Numbered from the stretch's first letter, positions 15,692 through 24,687 are shown. The stretch is 64,000 nt of DNA from Pedobacter zeae (GCF_014196715.1 NZ_JACIEF010000005.1:102476-166475); one strand, 5' to 3'. The notes: generated by a model not told the origin, from the sequence alone. A program made the numbers and translations.

Positions 15692-17497
15692 ATGGAAAAC
15701 AAACTTATCGTAGAAATCAGTATTGAAGGTTCGGCAATAACTCATTTTGCGTCTTTTAATCTGCTACAGGCTTTTAACCAGCACCATTACTTCGAACTAC
15801 ATTTTAACCACGATCAATTGGGCGCTCCCGGTTTAATCAGCCTTGATGATAGCCGCGATTTCGTGGGCAAAACCTTAACCGCTTCTTTTGGCCATTCGCC
15901 AGAAAACCTGCAGCATTTTTCAGGATTGGTTACAAAAGTAGAACTCTCTCAAAGCCATGGCTATCACGGCGTACTCGTGGTAAGTGGCTATAGTCCTACC
16001 ATATTAATAGACCGTGGACCAGATTTAGGTTCTTATCTGGATAAGGATCTTGATACCATTGTTAAACTGGCTACTAAAGATACGCCCGCTAACGACCTCG
16101 CCATTGTAAGCAATGCATCAAGGAAAGCAGCGATCGATTATCTTATTCAATACCGTGAAAGCGATTTTGAATTTCTGAACCGGCTATCGGGCGAATATCA
16201 CGAATGGTTTTATTATGATGGAAAGCAGCTTAATTTTGGTAAACCCGATAAGCAAAAAGAAGTATCGCTTTTTTATGGCCGTGATGTGTTCAACCTGCAA
16301 TACGCCATGGAGGTTTCGCCCATCAAATACAAACGTTTTGCCTATAACCCCCGGCAGGATGAAATGCTGCAAAGCGAAAGTACGGGCAAAGCTGATGGAA
16401 ATCCGGATCTGGCACACGCCATAAAGGCCTCGAACACCATGTATAGCAAAACATTTAATCAACCCTCTTTAATCAGGGTTGATAGTGGCAACGATATCAA
16501 AAGCCATGTAGAAAACGAAGAAAAGGCACATATCAGCGAACTGTTAAAAATTAATGCCAGCGGAGATAACGCTCAACTGAGTATTGGCAGCATTGCAGAA
16601 ATCACCATGAGCATCAGAAAAGAGCTTGCCTTCGCAACTGAAAGTCTAGGTAAATTCCTAATTACCAATATTAACCATCAGATAGATGGAACGGGTAAAT
16701 ACAGTAATACTTTCGAAGGTTTGGTGGCAACTACCGAGCGTATCATGGTTAAGAATTACCAAAAACCACAATCGGACATGCAGCTGGCTGATGTGATCGA
16801 TAATGACGATCCGCAGGGACAGGGTAGGGTGAAGGTTAAATTTAAATGGGAATGCCAGACGAACGATCCTACCGAATGGCTAAGGGTAGTGAGTCCGAAT
16901 GCAGGTAGCGGCGATACAGGTAAAAATAGGGGTTTTCATGTTATCCCCGAAAAAGGCGATCAGGTGGTAATCGCTTTCGAAGAAGGGAATGTAGCCAGGC
17001 CGGTGGTAATGGGCAGTGTATATCATGGCAAAAGCGGAGATAGCAGTGGATTTAAAAACAGCAATACCAAAGGACTCACTTCAAGAAAGGGAAGCAGTTT
17101 AAGTTTTGATGACCTTAACCACGCATTAAATCTTGGTACCAATGCGGCAAATTTTGTAAAAATCGAAAACGGTCCGGGGTTGATCACGGCTCAATCTGCC
17201 GAAACGATTGTGATTAAGACCGGGCAGAGCAGCATTACATTAAAGAAAGACGGAACGATTGATATTATCGGTAAGGTGGTTAATATTCAGGGCACCGAGG
17301 TAATTAACGCAAATGCAGGTGATAAGCCAGGCAATGCGGTAAATATTGGTAAAAATGCCACTACCGCAGTAACCATTGATACAAAAAATATCGATTCAAA
17401 AGCGAGTAATGGCATTACCGTTAACTCTCAAACCACTATTTCGCAAACCTCAACAGGCGTACACACCATTACCGGTAGCCAGGTAGATATTAATTAA
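15692..17497 (+). CDS. vgrG: VgrG spike protein (T6SS-iii or related contractile system)
   Basis: 601 residues. The first 350 are the gp27-like (phage late control D) part: early IEGSAITHFASFNLLQ, then YRESDFEFLNRLSGEYHEWFYYDG, a VgrG/GPD landmark. Residues 363-450 form the gp5 OB-fold (DPQGQGRVKVKF, WLRVVSPNAG, IPEKGDQVVIAFEEGNVARPVVMGS, VYHGKSG). The rest is a Gly/Ser/Thr/Asn-rich needle with short repeats (IVIKTGQSSITLKKDG, GNAVNIGKN) ending TGSQVDIN. It would trimerise as the puncturing tip that carries PAAR and effectors. The next gene starts two bases after its stop. No sheath or baseplate genes are in the window, so this is an orphan spike. Confidence 0.92.
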   Translation: MENKLIVEISIEGSAITHFASFNLLQAFNQHHYFELHFNHDQLGAPGLISLDDSRDFVGKTLTASFGHSPENLQHFSGLVTKVELSQSHGYHGVLVVSGYSPTILIDRGPDLGSYLDKDLDTIVKLATKDTPANDLAIVSNASRKAAIDYLIQYRESDFEFLNRLSGEYHEWFYYDGKQLNFGKPDKQKEVSLFYGRDVFNLQYAMEVSPIKYKRFAYNPRQDEMLQSESTGKADGNPDLAHAIKASNTMYSKTFNQPSLIRVDSGNDIKSHVENEEKAHISELLKINASGDNAQLSIGSIAEITMSIRKELAFATESLGKFLITNINHQIDGTGKYSNTFEGLVATTERIMVKNYQKPQSDMQLADVIDNDDPQGQGRVKVKFKWECQTNDPTEWLRVVSPNAGSGDTGKNRGFHVIPEKGDQVVIAFEEGNVARPVVMGSVYHGKSGDSSGFKNSNTKGLTSRKGSSLSFDDLNHALNLGTNAANFVKIENGPGLITAQSAETIVIKTGQSSITLKKDGTIDIIGKVVNIQGTEVINANAGDKPGNAVNIGKNATTAVTIDTKNIDSKASNGITVNSQTTISQTSTGVHTITGSQVDIN

Positions 17498-17499
17498 TT

Positions 17500-18408
17500 A
17501 TGAGCAGATTTAAATTTTTTGATGAAGAAATAAAACAAGAGGAAACCTTTAAGGACAAATTGGAATATTTGGGAGGACCAAATGATTTAAATTATGTCAT
17601 TATGCAGCAACAGAAGACAGTTGCAAATGGACAGGCAATTTCTGATACTGAAACGAAAATGCTTTGGCAGCTTGAAAATATAAAAAACGATAAAGAAGGA
17701 TATCAACTCTATCTGAATCAAAAAGAGCATGATGTTTTAAAAACAAATAGCCAGTTGCAGGAATTAGTGGGCTTTGCTAAATTATTTAATGCTCCAACAT
17801 CAAGATTGCATTTAAGATTTAACAAAACAGGTAAAGTGATTTCGGTACTAAATCAATCAGAAATATTAGCCATCTGGCAAAATATGAAAGAAAATGAATT
17901 ATTATCGCTTGTTAATGCGAATAGTAATGAAAGTAATCTTATTCTAAAAGCTGGAGATAAAGACTTTTCGGATAGTGTGCCGCTTGTTAACGACGGAATA
18001 TTATACCAACTATTGTTTCCGTCGTTTTATGGGATAGCAAATCGAAATCATGTGACTAAAGTACAAAGGGATTTCAGATCTAATATATTTAACGAGAAAA
18101 GAATTGAACTTTCAGGAGAAAGAATAGTTGAAGGAGGTGGGACCGATGAGTTGATGGTTAGAGAAAATTTTATCAACGGAAAAAGGGGAGATTATACTCA
18201 AGAAATATTAAAGACCTATAATACACAATATAAGCCAATATTTATTGCTGATTTAGATTATATGTATCGGGTGAATATTGACTATAAATTTTTTAATCAT
18301 TCTGGGATATTAAAAAATGTAGAATGTGAAGTAGAAGAGCGGTTAAATAATAATTTTTATTTTAAATCGCATTATTCATTTAAATTAAAAAATGAACAGT
18401 ATGGCTAA
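17500..18408 (+). CDS. Unknown protein between VgrG and the PAAR-like protein; possible adaptor or effector
   Basis: 302 residues, soluble, no signal peptide, no recognised domain. It is rich in Asn, Lys and Glu and more A/T-rich than vgrG. There is a helical N-terminal third with MQQQKTVANG and a mixed alpha/beta C-terminal half. It is locked into the operon: it starts two bases after the vgrG stop and overlaps the start of the PAAR-like gene. Genes in this position of VgrG clusters often encode adaptors/chaperones that load effectors, or effectors themselves. None of the known adaptor families (DUF4123, DUF1795, DUF2169) is evident to me. Confidence 0.7.
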   Translation: MSRFKFFDEEIKQEETFKDKLEYLGGPNDLNYVIMQQQKTVANGQAISDTETKMLWQLENIKNDKEGYQLYLNQKEHDVLKTNSQLQELVGFAKLFNAPTSRLHLRFNKTGKVISVLNQSEILAIWQNMKENELLSLVNANSNESNLILKAGDKDFSDSVPLVNDGILYQLLFPSFYGIANRNHVTKVQRDFRSNIFNEKRIELSGERIVEGGGTDELMVRENFINGKRGDYTQEILKTYNTQYKPIFIADLDYMYRVNIDYKFFNHSGILKNVECEVEERLNNNFYFKSHYSFKLKNEQYG

Positions 18409-19717
18409 GATTTATGTACCTGATCAAACTTATCTGGTATGCTCTGATGGCATGTCTAAACAACAATTAAAAGTTGGAAGTCAGTCTACTATAAAAATTG
18501 TAGGTGGACGTCTGGCAGGGACGATAGATGACCGTATGGGAGGGAATTTTAATTGTGCTAAGATGGTTGTAGCCGGTGCAATAATAGGAGCAATAGTCGC
18601 AGGGCTTATCGCTGCTGCAACGGTAGCAACCGGTGGTGTAGCAGGAGCACTTATCATTGGCGCGATAGCTGCTGGTGGAGCCGCTGGTGGAGCTGCCTTA
18701 GGACTTGGTGCAGGTTTTATGCCTTGCATTTGTGCATTATTAACTTCGGGGAGTGATTGGGCACCTGTTCATCCAAAAGTTTTAATTGAAAAGAAAAAAG
18801 CATTGATAGAAAGTTCTAAAGTAAGCTGTTTCTTCGGCGGCCAGGTAATGATATTTTATTCGGAAAAAGCTGCTGATGAGGCTATTGATTTAAAGAGAAA
18901 AAAAACTTTGGCAGACGTCGGACTTGTAATGGCCTCTGCTTTTGTTGCAGGAGGTGCTTTCCAGGGGATCGTAGGGGCATTTAGTACAGGATCGACAATT
19001 TTGGCAACTTTTGGTAAGGTTGCACTAGGGGAATATGTTGGATTAACTTTATTAGGAGGTGCAGGGGCGTATGGTGCGGATTTTGTTTTGAGCAAAACAA
19101 AGGAGGGAGCGTATGAATATGCTGGTGTTAAAGACCAGATTGATGGCTATGAAACTGATATTACCGTTATAAATCAGCAAATTGCTAAACACGAGCCATA
19201 CACAAGTGAAACTGCACTAGATCAGGGAACAAAAGGGATAGATGCTACAGGTAAAGGTCATGAAGTTAGTAAACAAAATATATCCGGATCTAATACTTAT
19301 GTATCTCAAGATTATGCGAGATTAAATGATATAGAGGAGTACGGGCAAACCAGGACTTATTCCAGTGTAGATCCGAATGCCATTCAGGGCAATAATCCAC
19401 AACGTGAAACAAGTTATAACCAAAATTCACACTTTTCTGATGAGACCGGTAGTTATTCCGACGGGCAGGTGCAGCACGTGACGACCAATAATCAATGGTC
19501 GAGGCTTTCGCGAAGTAATGCGATGAAAGGTATAGGGCAAGGTGCAACGAACACATTTAAAGATTATAAAGGTTTTTTACTTGGGCTTATACCAGATTTG
19601 TATAAATATATCACCAACCCATTTGTGAAAGACGAAATCCAGGATTATATTAAAGCGATGGTTAATGACGAAGCCAAAGCCAAAGCAGGAATAAATGTGA
19701 TCGAGACAGATATATGA
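18401..19717 (+). CDS. DUF4280 PAAR-like protein with hydrophobic core and C-terminal extension (candidate specialised effector)
   Basis: 439 residues from the ATG at 18401 (family proteins begin MAxxYVP; an ATG at 18392 adds three residues). The N-terminal 140 residues carry the DUF4280 Cys pattern: LVCSDGM, QLKV, TIDDRMGGNFNCAKM, MPCICALLTSGSDW, KALIESSKVSCFFGGQVMI. Such proteins cap VgrG like PAAR. A long Ala/Gly-rich membrane-like stretch (about residues 50-110) interrupts the domain, and a second (about 165-230) follows. The last 190 residues are polar, Tyr/Gln/Ser-rich and end in a charged helix, with no known toxin motif. Two hydrophobic regions plus a polytopic partner downstream suggest a membrane-acting effector. 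The partner's start overlaps this stop as ATGA. Confidence 0.78.
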   Translation: MAKIYVPDQTYLVCSDGMSKQQLKVGSQSTIKIVGGRLAGTIDDRMGGNFNCAKMVVAGAIIGAIVAGLIAAATVATGGVAGALIIGAIAAGGAAGGAALGLGAGFMPCICALLTSGSDWAPVHPKVLIEKKKALIESSKVSCFFGGQVMIFYSEKAADEAIDLKRKKTLADVGLVMASAFVAGGAFQGIVGAFSTGSTILATFGKVALGEYVGLTLLGGAGAYGADFVLSKTKEGAYEYAGVKDQIDGYETDITVINQQIAKHEPYTSETALDQGTKGIDATGKGHEVSKQNISGSNTYVSQDYARLNDIEEYGQTRTYSSVDPNAIQGNNPQRETSYNQNSHFSDETGSYSDGQVQHVTTNNQWSRLSRSNAMKGIGQGATNTFKDYKGFLLGLIPDLYKYITNPFVKDEIQDYIKAMVNDEAKAKAGINVIETDI

Positions 19718-20277
19718 GTTGGTATAAAATTTATAGATTCCCACTTCTGGCATCAATCACCTGGGCGGTTTTTATTCTATTTCTTGCTGTCAATTTTAAA
19801 CAGGCAACCGTTATTTCTCTTGCAAGAAAAGATATTCTTCTCCAAAAAAAGAATAGTGGGGTTTATGGGAAATTTAGTTTTACACTAAATATATCTGACC
19901 ATCAAACAAACAACTATTCAAGGTCATTTAAAAATTATTGCATTTCAAATTTATTTCTCAATTTAAAAAAAATTGAAAATGCCGATTCAATCTATATAGC
20001 AGTATCAGCCAATCAGCTTGGTTCTAAGAATCAAAACAAGCATCTTTATTATGTGACAGATCATAGGCTAAATGTGCTTGAAAAAATATTTCATATGATT
20101 TCTTATACCATTAGTAACCAAATCTTATATTTAGTTATTCCGTTGATCCTGACATTTATACTTTGCACAGATGAGTACAAAAAAGACTACCGGTATATAA
20201 ATAGTTTACATAAAAGGTTGTCAGACATTGCCTATTCATTAATTGGAATTTTTATTTTGTTAGTTGCTATTTACTAA
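19714..20277 (+). CDS. Three-helix membrane protein, candidate immunity protein for the PAAR-like effector
   Basis: 187 residues, unrecognised. One helix at the N-terminus (FPLLASITWAVFILFLAVNF), a polar domain of about 90 residues, and two helices at the C-terminus (SNQILYLVIPLILTFILC and DIAYSLIGIFILLVAIY). The middle domain is rich in Asn, Lys and Ser and probably faces the periplasm. Its ATG overlaps the stop of the PAAR-like gene (ATGA), so translation is probably coupled. Coupling and membrane location are what is expected of immunity to a pore-forming or membrane-targeting effector; this is inference from position. A/T-rich codon use matches the rest of the module. Confidence 0.65.
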   Translation: MSWYKIYRFPLLASITWAVFILFLAVNFKQATVISLARKDILLQKKNSGVYGKFSFTLNISDHQTNNYSRSFKNYCISNLFLNLKKIENADSIYIAVSANQLGSKNQNKHLYYVTDHRLNVLEKIFHMISYTISNQILYLVIPLILTFILCTDEYKKDYRYINSLHKRLSDIAYSLIGIFILLVAIY

Positions 20278-20282
20278 ACGCT

Positions 20283-20786
20283 ATGGGAAAAAAACAACCT
20301 TTAAAGGGTACTAAGCTGATTGTATTCGGTATTTTATTTACAGTATTCATGCTGTTTTTGGGTTATAAAATTCTTTTTAAGTCTAATGATGAAACAAATA
20401 TTACTTCCATTAACCAAAAAATCGAAAAGGATAAAGGACTTCGCCAATTTGATAAAGGACTTGAGCTTTATGATCAGAAAAAATATGCTGCAGCCGGTAA
20501 ATATTTTGAGGAATCAATAAATAATGGCTTTCCTGTAGCCCATGCTTTATTGGGGGAGTGTAAATTACATCTCGGAGATCTAAAATCTGCCCAGTATCAT
20601 TTAATGCAGGCTTTAGCTGTAGAAAATGGTGAAAATGAATTGGCTGGATATTATTCGGGAGTAGAATTTAATTTAGGTGTGGTTTTTAACTTGCAGAAAG
20701 ACACTAAAAACGCAATAGCACATTTAAAAAAGGCCAGTGAATTAGGAAATAAGGATGCCGCAATGTACCTGTCCAAAATAAAGTAA
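20283..20786 (+). CDS. Membrane-anchored TPR/Sel1-like repeat protein
   Basis: 167 residues. A basic N-terminus precedes one membrane helix (IVFGILFTVFMLFLGYKILF). A soluble domain follows with two to three TPR-like helical pairs: GLELYDQKKYAAAGKYFEES, AHALLGECKLHLGDLKSAQY, FNLGVVFNLQKDTKNAIAHL, then KASELGNKDAAMYL. Such repeats mediate protein contacts. It is the last gene of the VgrG operon, five bases after the previous stop. Sel1/TPR proteins are often immunity proteins for T6SS effectors in other phyla, so an immunity role is possible, but a scaffold is equally so. Confidence 0.7.
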   Translation: MGKKQPLKGTKLIVFGILFTVFMLFLGYKILFKSNDETNITSINQKIEKDKGLRQFDKGLELYDQKKYAAAGKYFEESINNGFPVAHALLGECKLHLGDLKSAQYHLMQALAVENGENELAGYYSGVEFNLGVVFNLQKDTKNAIAHLKKASELGNKDAAMYLSKIK

Positions 20787-20893
20787 GGTTTATTTAACAG
20801 CTCTCTGCAATATGTTAATCCCAAATTGTAGGCTCAATCTCACATCTGCTATGTAATGTCTTAAATCTAACCCCACGTCTCGTTCAAAAACTG

Positions 20894-20907
20894 TATTTTT
20901 GCAAACA
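20894..20907 (+). promoter_or_regulatory. -7 element (TATTTTTG) next to the YhcC-type gene start
   Basis: TATTTTTG at 20894-20901 fits TAnnTTTG and is followed after six bases by the ATG at 20908, implying a very short or absent leader. Confidence 0.55.
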
Positions 20908-21855
20908 ATGGGAACACAGGTAGATTCAGGTATAAAAGGATATAAAAATTACGGCACGTATCTGCGCGAAAAATATAAAGGACAACGTGTATTTAAAGTA
21001 ATTGTTGATGGCGGTTTTACCTGCCCCAACCGCGATGGCAGCAAGGGGTATGGCGGTTGCACTTATTGCAATGTAGATTCTTTTACACCAGAGCCTTCAC
21101 GGAAAAATCCCAACATTAAAGACCAGCTCGAAGAAGGTATGCTAAGGGCCAAAACCGCTTACAAAGCCGATAAGTATATCGTGTATTTTCAGCCCAACAC
21201 CAATACATACGCACCTGCGCACTATTTAAAGATGATGTATGATGAAGCCTTGTCTGTCAACACGGAAGATATTGTGGGATTTGCAGTGGGTACCCGTCCG
21301 GATTGTATCGATGCAGAAAAGGTAGCCTTATTGGAAAGTTATACCGATCGTTTTGATGTGGATCTTGAAATGGGTATGGAATCGATTTACGATGAAACGC
21401 TTAATCAGATCAACAGGGGCTGTAGTCATGCTGAGTTTGTTGCTGCGGTTGAGCTTTTAAAAGACAGCAAGCTCGATCTTTGTGTGCATACCATTTTTGG
21501 CTTTCCCTGGGAAACGAGGGAGCAAATGCGGGGCTACATCCACGAGATTAACCGCTTTCCACAGATCAAATTTGTAAAATTCCACCACCTTCATGTGGTA
21601 GAGGGATCAATAATGGGGGCGAAATACAAAAAAGAACCATTTAAACTGTTTTCTTTAGAAGAATACACTGATCTGCTCTGCGAACTGATCCCATTGTTGC
21701 GGCCTGATATTGTAATACAACGGCTTTTTGGTATTTCAGACTGGGATTTATTAATTGCGCCTAACTGGGGGCTTAATAAATCGGCAATTCAGACCTATAT
21801 GGATAAAGAAATCGAAAAAAGGGGTGTTATTCAGGGTTCTGAGTATTTTTATTGA
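20908..21855 (+). CDS. TIGR01212-family (YhcC-like) radical SAM protein
   Basis: 315 residues. The iron-sulfur motif is CPNRDGSKGYGGCTYCNVD, the distinctive spaced CxnCxxC of TIGR01212 proteins, preceded by FKVIVDGGFT. Further family marks are YFQPNTNTYAP, VGFAVGTRPDCI, MGMESIYDETL, and the late FHHLHVVEGS. The reaction catalysed by this family is not established. The ATG at 20908 is chosen over an in-frame TTG at 20899 because the TTG is inside the -7 box. It starts a new transcription unit after the VgrG operon and ends before a strong hairpin at 21883-21914. Confidence 0.9.
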   Translation: MGTQVDSGIKGYKNYGTYLREKYKGQRVFKVIVDGGFTCPNRDGSKGYGGCTYCNVDSFTPEPSRKNPNIKDQLEEGMLRAKTAYKADKYIVYFQPNTNTYAPAHYLKMMYDEALSVNTEDIVGFAVGTRPDCIDAEKVALLESYTDRFDVDLEMGMESIYDETLNQINRGCSHAEFVAAVELLKDSKLDLCVHTIFGFPWETREQMRGYIHEINRFPQIKFVKFHHLHVVEGSIMGAKYKKEPFKLFSLEEYTDLLCELIPLLRPDIVIQRLFGISDWDLLIAPNWGLNKSAIQTYMDKEIEKRGVIQGSEYFY

Positions 21856-21882
21856 AAGAATAGAATTTTATATATTTTTTTG

Positions 21883-21914
21883 AAAAACCAGTGAATTTTC
21901 ACTGGTTTTTCTGT
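21883..21914 (+). terminator. Terminator after the YhcC-like gene
   Basis: AAAAACCAGTGAA pairs with TTCACTGGTTTTT (21883-21910) with a minimal TT spacer, and more Ts follow. Confidence 0.8.
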
Positions 21915-22202
21915 TTTTAGCGAGTTTTTTTTACTTATTGGCGGTGTATTTCATGTAAAATATTGTAAAATGCTTAAAATGTGATGTTTTATTTTTATTA
22001 AAAAGATGTATTAAAATCCGCTATTTTTTTCATTATTTTTATTTTTTAGGTAAATTTTTGTTGTGTTTTATAAAAATAACTGTTTTTTGTTAAAATATTT
22101 CAATTTAATGGTGTAAAAGTTACAATATGTCGTATTTTTATGAAAAATAAATAACCAAAAATCACACTATTTAATCAATTCTAACAAATAAATCTAAAAA
22201 CT
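21911..22202. other. A/T-rich upstream region of the ammonium transporter
   Basis: About 290 bases, over 75 percent A/T, without any gene. I saw no clear sigma-54 -24/-12 pair and no exact TAnnTTTG. It presumably holds the amt promoter and control sites. Confidence 0.4.
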
Positions 22203-23606
22203 ATGAGTAAATTCTCCTTTAAGCAGTTTGCGCCTTTCGTTATTTTGATGGTTGTCGCAATTTTCGCTCTATTTATTCCTCTTCTTCCAAATTTTGATGA
22301 AGGAAAGTACAGCGGTCCGGATATTGCCTTTATTTTAATCGCTGCCGCATTGGTATTTTTAATGACACCAGGCCTTGCATTCTTTTATGGTGGTATGGTT
22401 CATCGTAAAAATGTGTTGTCTACCATGATCAAAAGTGTGGTAGCTGCAGGAGTAATCACTGTTTTATGGACAGTTGTAGGTTTTAGTTTAGCTTTTGGTG
22501 ATACTATTGGCGGATTTATCGGAAACCCATCAACGTTTTTGTTCTTTAAAGGGGTAAACTCTGGAGCACCTCACTTGCAGGGAGGGGCGGACTTAACTAT
22601 CCCGCTTTCTTTATTTGCTGTGTTCCAGTTAATGTTCGCCATCATTACCCCAGGTTTAGTGGTTGGTGCTGTTGCAGAACGTATCCGTTTCACCTCTTAC
22701 ATTTTATTTATCGTATTATTTGCAATCTTCGTTTATTCTCCTTTAGCACACTGGACCTGGCATCCGCAAGGCTTCCTGTTCAAAATGGGCGTGTTGGATT
22801 TTGCTGGGGGTACGGTAGTACACATTTCGGCAGGTATGGCGGCTTTGGCAGGTGCATTGGTTTTAAAACGCAGAAAATCGCACTTAGAACATAAAGAAGT
22901 TCCACCAGCTAATATTCCCTATGTTTTAATCGGTACAGGTTTACTCTGGTTCGGTTGGTTCGGTTTCAATGCGGGTTCTGCATTAAGCGCTGGTAGTTTA
23001 GCGGTTTCTGCATTCTTAACCACCAATACAGCTGCAGGTGCTGCCGGTTTATCATGGATGTTTTTCGATGTAGCCAGGGGTAAAAAACCTTCAGTATTGG
23101 GCTTCTGTATCGGTGCTGTAGTAGGTTTGGTAGCCATTACACCAGGCGCCGGTTTTGTAAGCATTTCATCAAGTATATTCATCGGCGCCATTGCTGCGGT
23201 TATTTCTAACCTGGTAGTTACTTGGAAACAAAAAACCAGCTTAGATGATACTTTGGATGTTTTCCCTTGTCACGGTGTAGGCGGTATCGTTGGTATGTTA
23301 TTAACAGGCGTATTCGCTACAAAAACAGTTAATGCAGCTGGTGCCGATGGATTGTTCTACGGTAATGCAGCATTCTTTATCACCCAGTTAAAAGGCGCTT
23401 TGATCGTAATCGTTTTTAGCTTCGTGGTATCCTTCATTATTTTCAAACTGGTAAACTTGATTAATCCAATCAGGGTTTCAGAAGAAGAAGAAGAATTAGG
23501 ATTAGATGCATCTCAGCACGACGAAAAATACTCTCAGGGAACCTTATTAGTGGAAGAGAAAGCCATCTATATCGAAAAAAACAGTCCTATAACAGAACCA
23601 ATTTAA
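22203..23606 (+). CDS. amt: Ammonium transporter (Amt/Rh family)
   Basis: 467 residues, about 11-12 helices. Family marks: AFFYGGMVHRKNVLSTM, FAIITPGLVVGAVAERIRF, the DFAGGTVVHISAGMAALAGA signature with the first pore His, and DVFPCHGVGGIVGMLLTGVF with the second pore His. LIGTGLLWFGWFGFNAGSAL is also diagnostic. It conducts ammonium/ammonia across the inner membrane for nitrogen assimilation. The C-terminal tail is acidic (EEEEELGLDASQHDEK). A PII (glnB/glnK) gene normally sits beside amt in bacteria; none is here. Instead a porin gene follows after 39 bases. Confidence 0.95.
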   Translation: MSKFSFKQFAPFVILMVVAIFALFIPLLPNFDEGKYSGPDIAFILIAAALVFLMTPGLAFFYGGMVHRKNVLSTMIKSVVAAGVITVLWTVVGFSLAFGDTIGGFIGNPSTFLFFKGVNSGAPHLQGGADLTIPLSLFAVFQLMFAIITPGLVVGAVAERIRFTSYILFIVLFAIFVYSPLAHWTWHPQGFLFKMGVLDFAGGTVVHISAGMAALAGALVLKRRKSHLEHKEVPPANIPYVLIGTGLLWFGWFGFNAGSALSAGSLAVSAFLTTNTAAGAAGLSWMFFDVARGKKPSVLGFCIGAVVGLVAITPGAGFVSISSSIFIGAIAAVISNLVVTWKQKTSLDDTLDVFPCHGVGGIVGMLLTGVFATKTVNAAGADGLFYGNAAFFITQLKGALIVIVFSFVVSFIIFKLVNLINPIRVSEEEEELGLDASQHDEKYSQGTLLVEEKAIYIEKNSPITEPI

Positions 23607-23645
23607 GGATTTTATATAATATCTAAACTCAATTCAAGCTCAAAC

Positions 23646-24665
23646 ATGAAGAAACTTTTAACCGCTATTTTCGCAATGGCCGGCACTACGTGTGCCCTGG
23701 CGCAGGAGACCACCACATCACCACTTGAAATTTCAGGTTCGGTTGATACTTATTTCAAATATGATTTTGCCAAGAAAGCAAACAATATCACAACCTCGTT
23801 TGCCAGCGACCATAATTCGGTATCGCTGGGTATGATCGATATTGCTTTGAAGAAAAAAACTGGCAAAGCTTCATTTGTAGGGGAACTGTCTTTTGGTCCG
23901 AGAGGGCAATCTCAATCCATCCCGGATGCTGCTGCGGGTGGTTCATCTTTCCATATCCAAAACTTATATGTGAATTATGATTTTACCGATCAATTTTCAA
24001 TGACTGCAGGTTATATGGGTACATTTATAGGCTACGAAGTAATTTCGCCGGTTGGTAACTTCAACTATTCTACTTCGTACTTATTTACCAATGGTCCGTT
24101 TCAGAATGCAGGTATTAAAGCAACCTATAAATTTTCTGATAAAGTGAGTTTAATGGCAGGTGTTTTCAACGATTGGAACGTTTATAGCGCAACACGTGGG
24201 GTGTCTGCAGTAGGCGGGCAGTTAATGGTAGCACCGGTAGAAGGGTGGACTGCTTATCTTAACGTCTTGTCGGGCGCAGGCGCTGGTGGTTATGGTACTA
24301 TCGAAGATTTAACAACCTCGTATCAGATTACTAAAGAATTTAAACTGGGCTTAAATGCTGCAAATTACGATATCGATAACGATGGTGGTGGTTATGCAGG
24401 TGCTGCACTTTACCCTCAGTATGCGGTAGCCGATGGTGTAATATTAGGTTTAAGAGGCGAGTACTTTAAGTATAAAGATGTAGGTCCGGTTCAAGGCGTA
24501 AAATATACTGCCGTAACTTTAACTGCAAACATTAAATCTGGCGGTTTAACTTTTATCCCGGAAGTTAGATTAGACCATAGCGGAGATAAACCGTTTTTTA
24601 ACAAAAGCGGGGGAGCTGCGCCAAATGCCGGTCAGTTTTCTTTAGCCGCGGTTTACGCATTTTAA
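23646..24665 (+). CDS. Outer-membrane beta-barrel porin downstream of amt
   Basis: 339 residues with a signal peptide ending CALAQ, then a barrel-like pattern starting EISGSVDTYFKYDF, with QNLYVNYDFTDQFSMTAGYMG and a terminal strand ending VYAF. It resembles the BBP2-type outer-membrane barrel proteins that accompany amt genes in Bacteroidota. Given the 39-base spacing it is probably co-transcribed with the ammonium transporter and may let ammonium or small nitrogen compounds cross the outer membrane; that role is inferred. A strong terminator follows. Confidence 0.78.
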   Translation: MKKLLTAIFAMAGTTCALAQETTTSPLEISGSVDTYFKYDFAKKANNITTSFASDHNSVSLGMIDIALKKKTGKASFVGELSFGPRGQSQSIPDAAAGGSSFHIQNLYVNYDFTDQFSMTAGYMGTFIGYEVISPVGNFNYSTSYLFTNGPFQNAGIKATYKFSDKVSLMAGVFNDWNVYSATRGVSAVGGQLMVAPVEGWTAYLNVLSGAGAGGYGTIEDLTTSYQITKEFKLGLNAANYDIDNDGGGYAGAALYPQYAVADGVILGLRGEYFKYKDVGPVQGVKYTAVTLTANIKSGGLTFIPEVRLDHSGDKPFFNKSGGAAPNAGQFSLAAVYAF

Positions 24666-24687
24666 AAGAATAAATTTGTTAATATTG

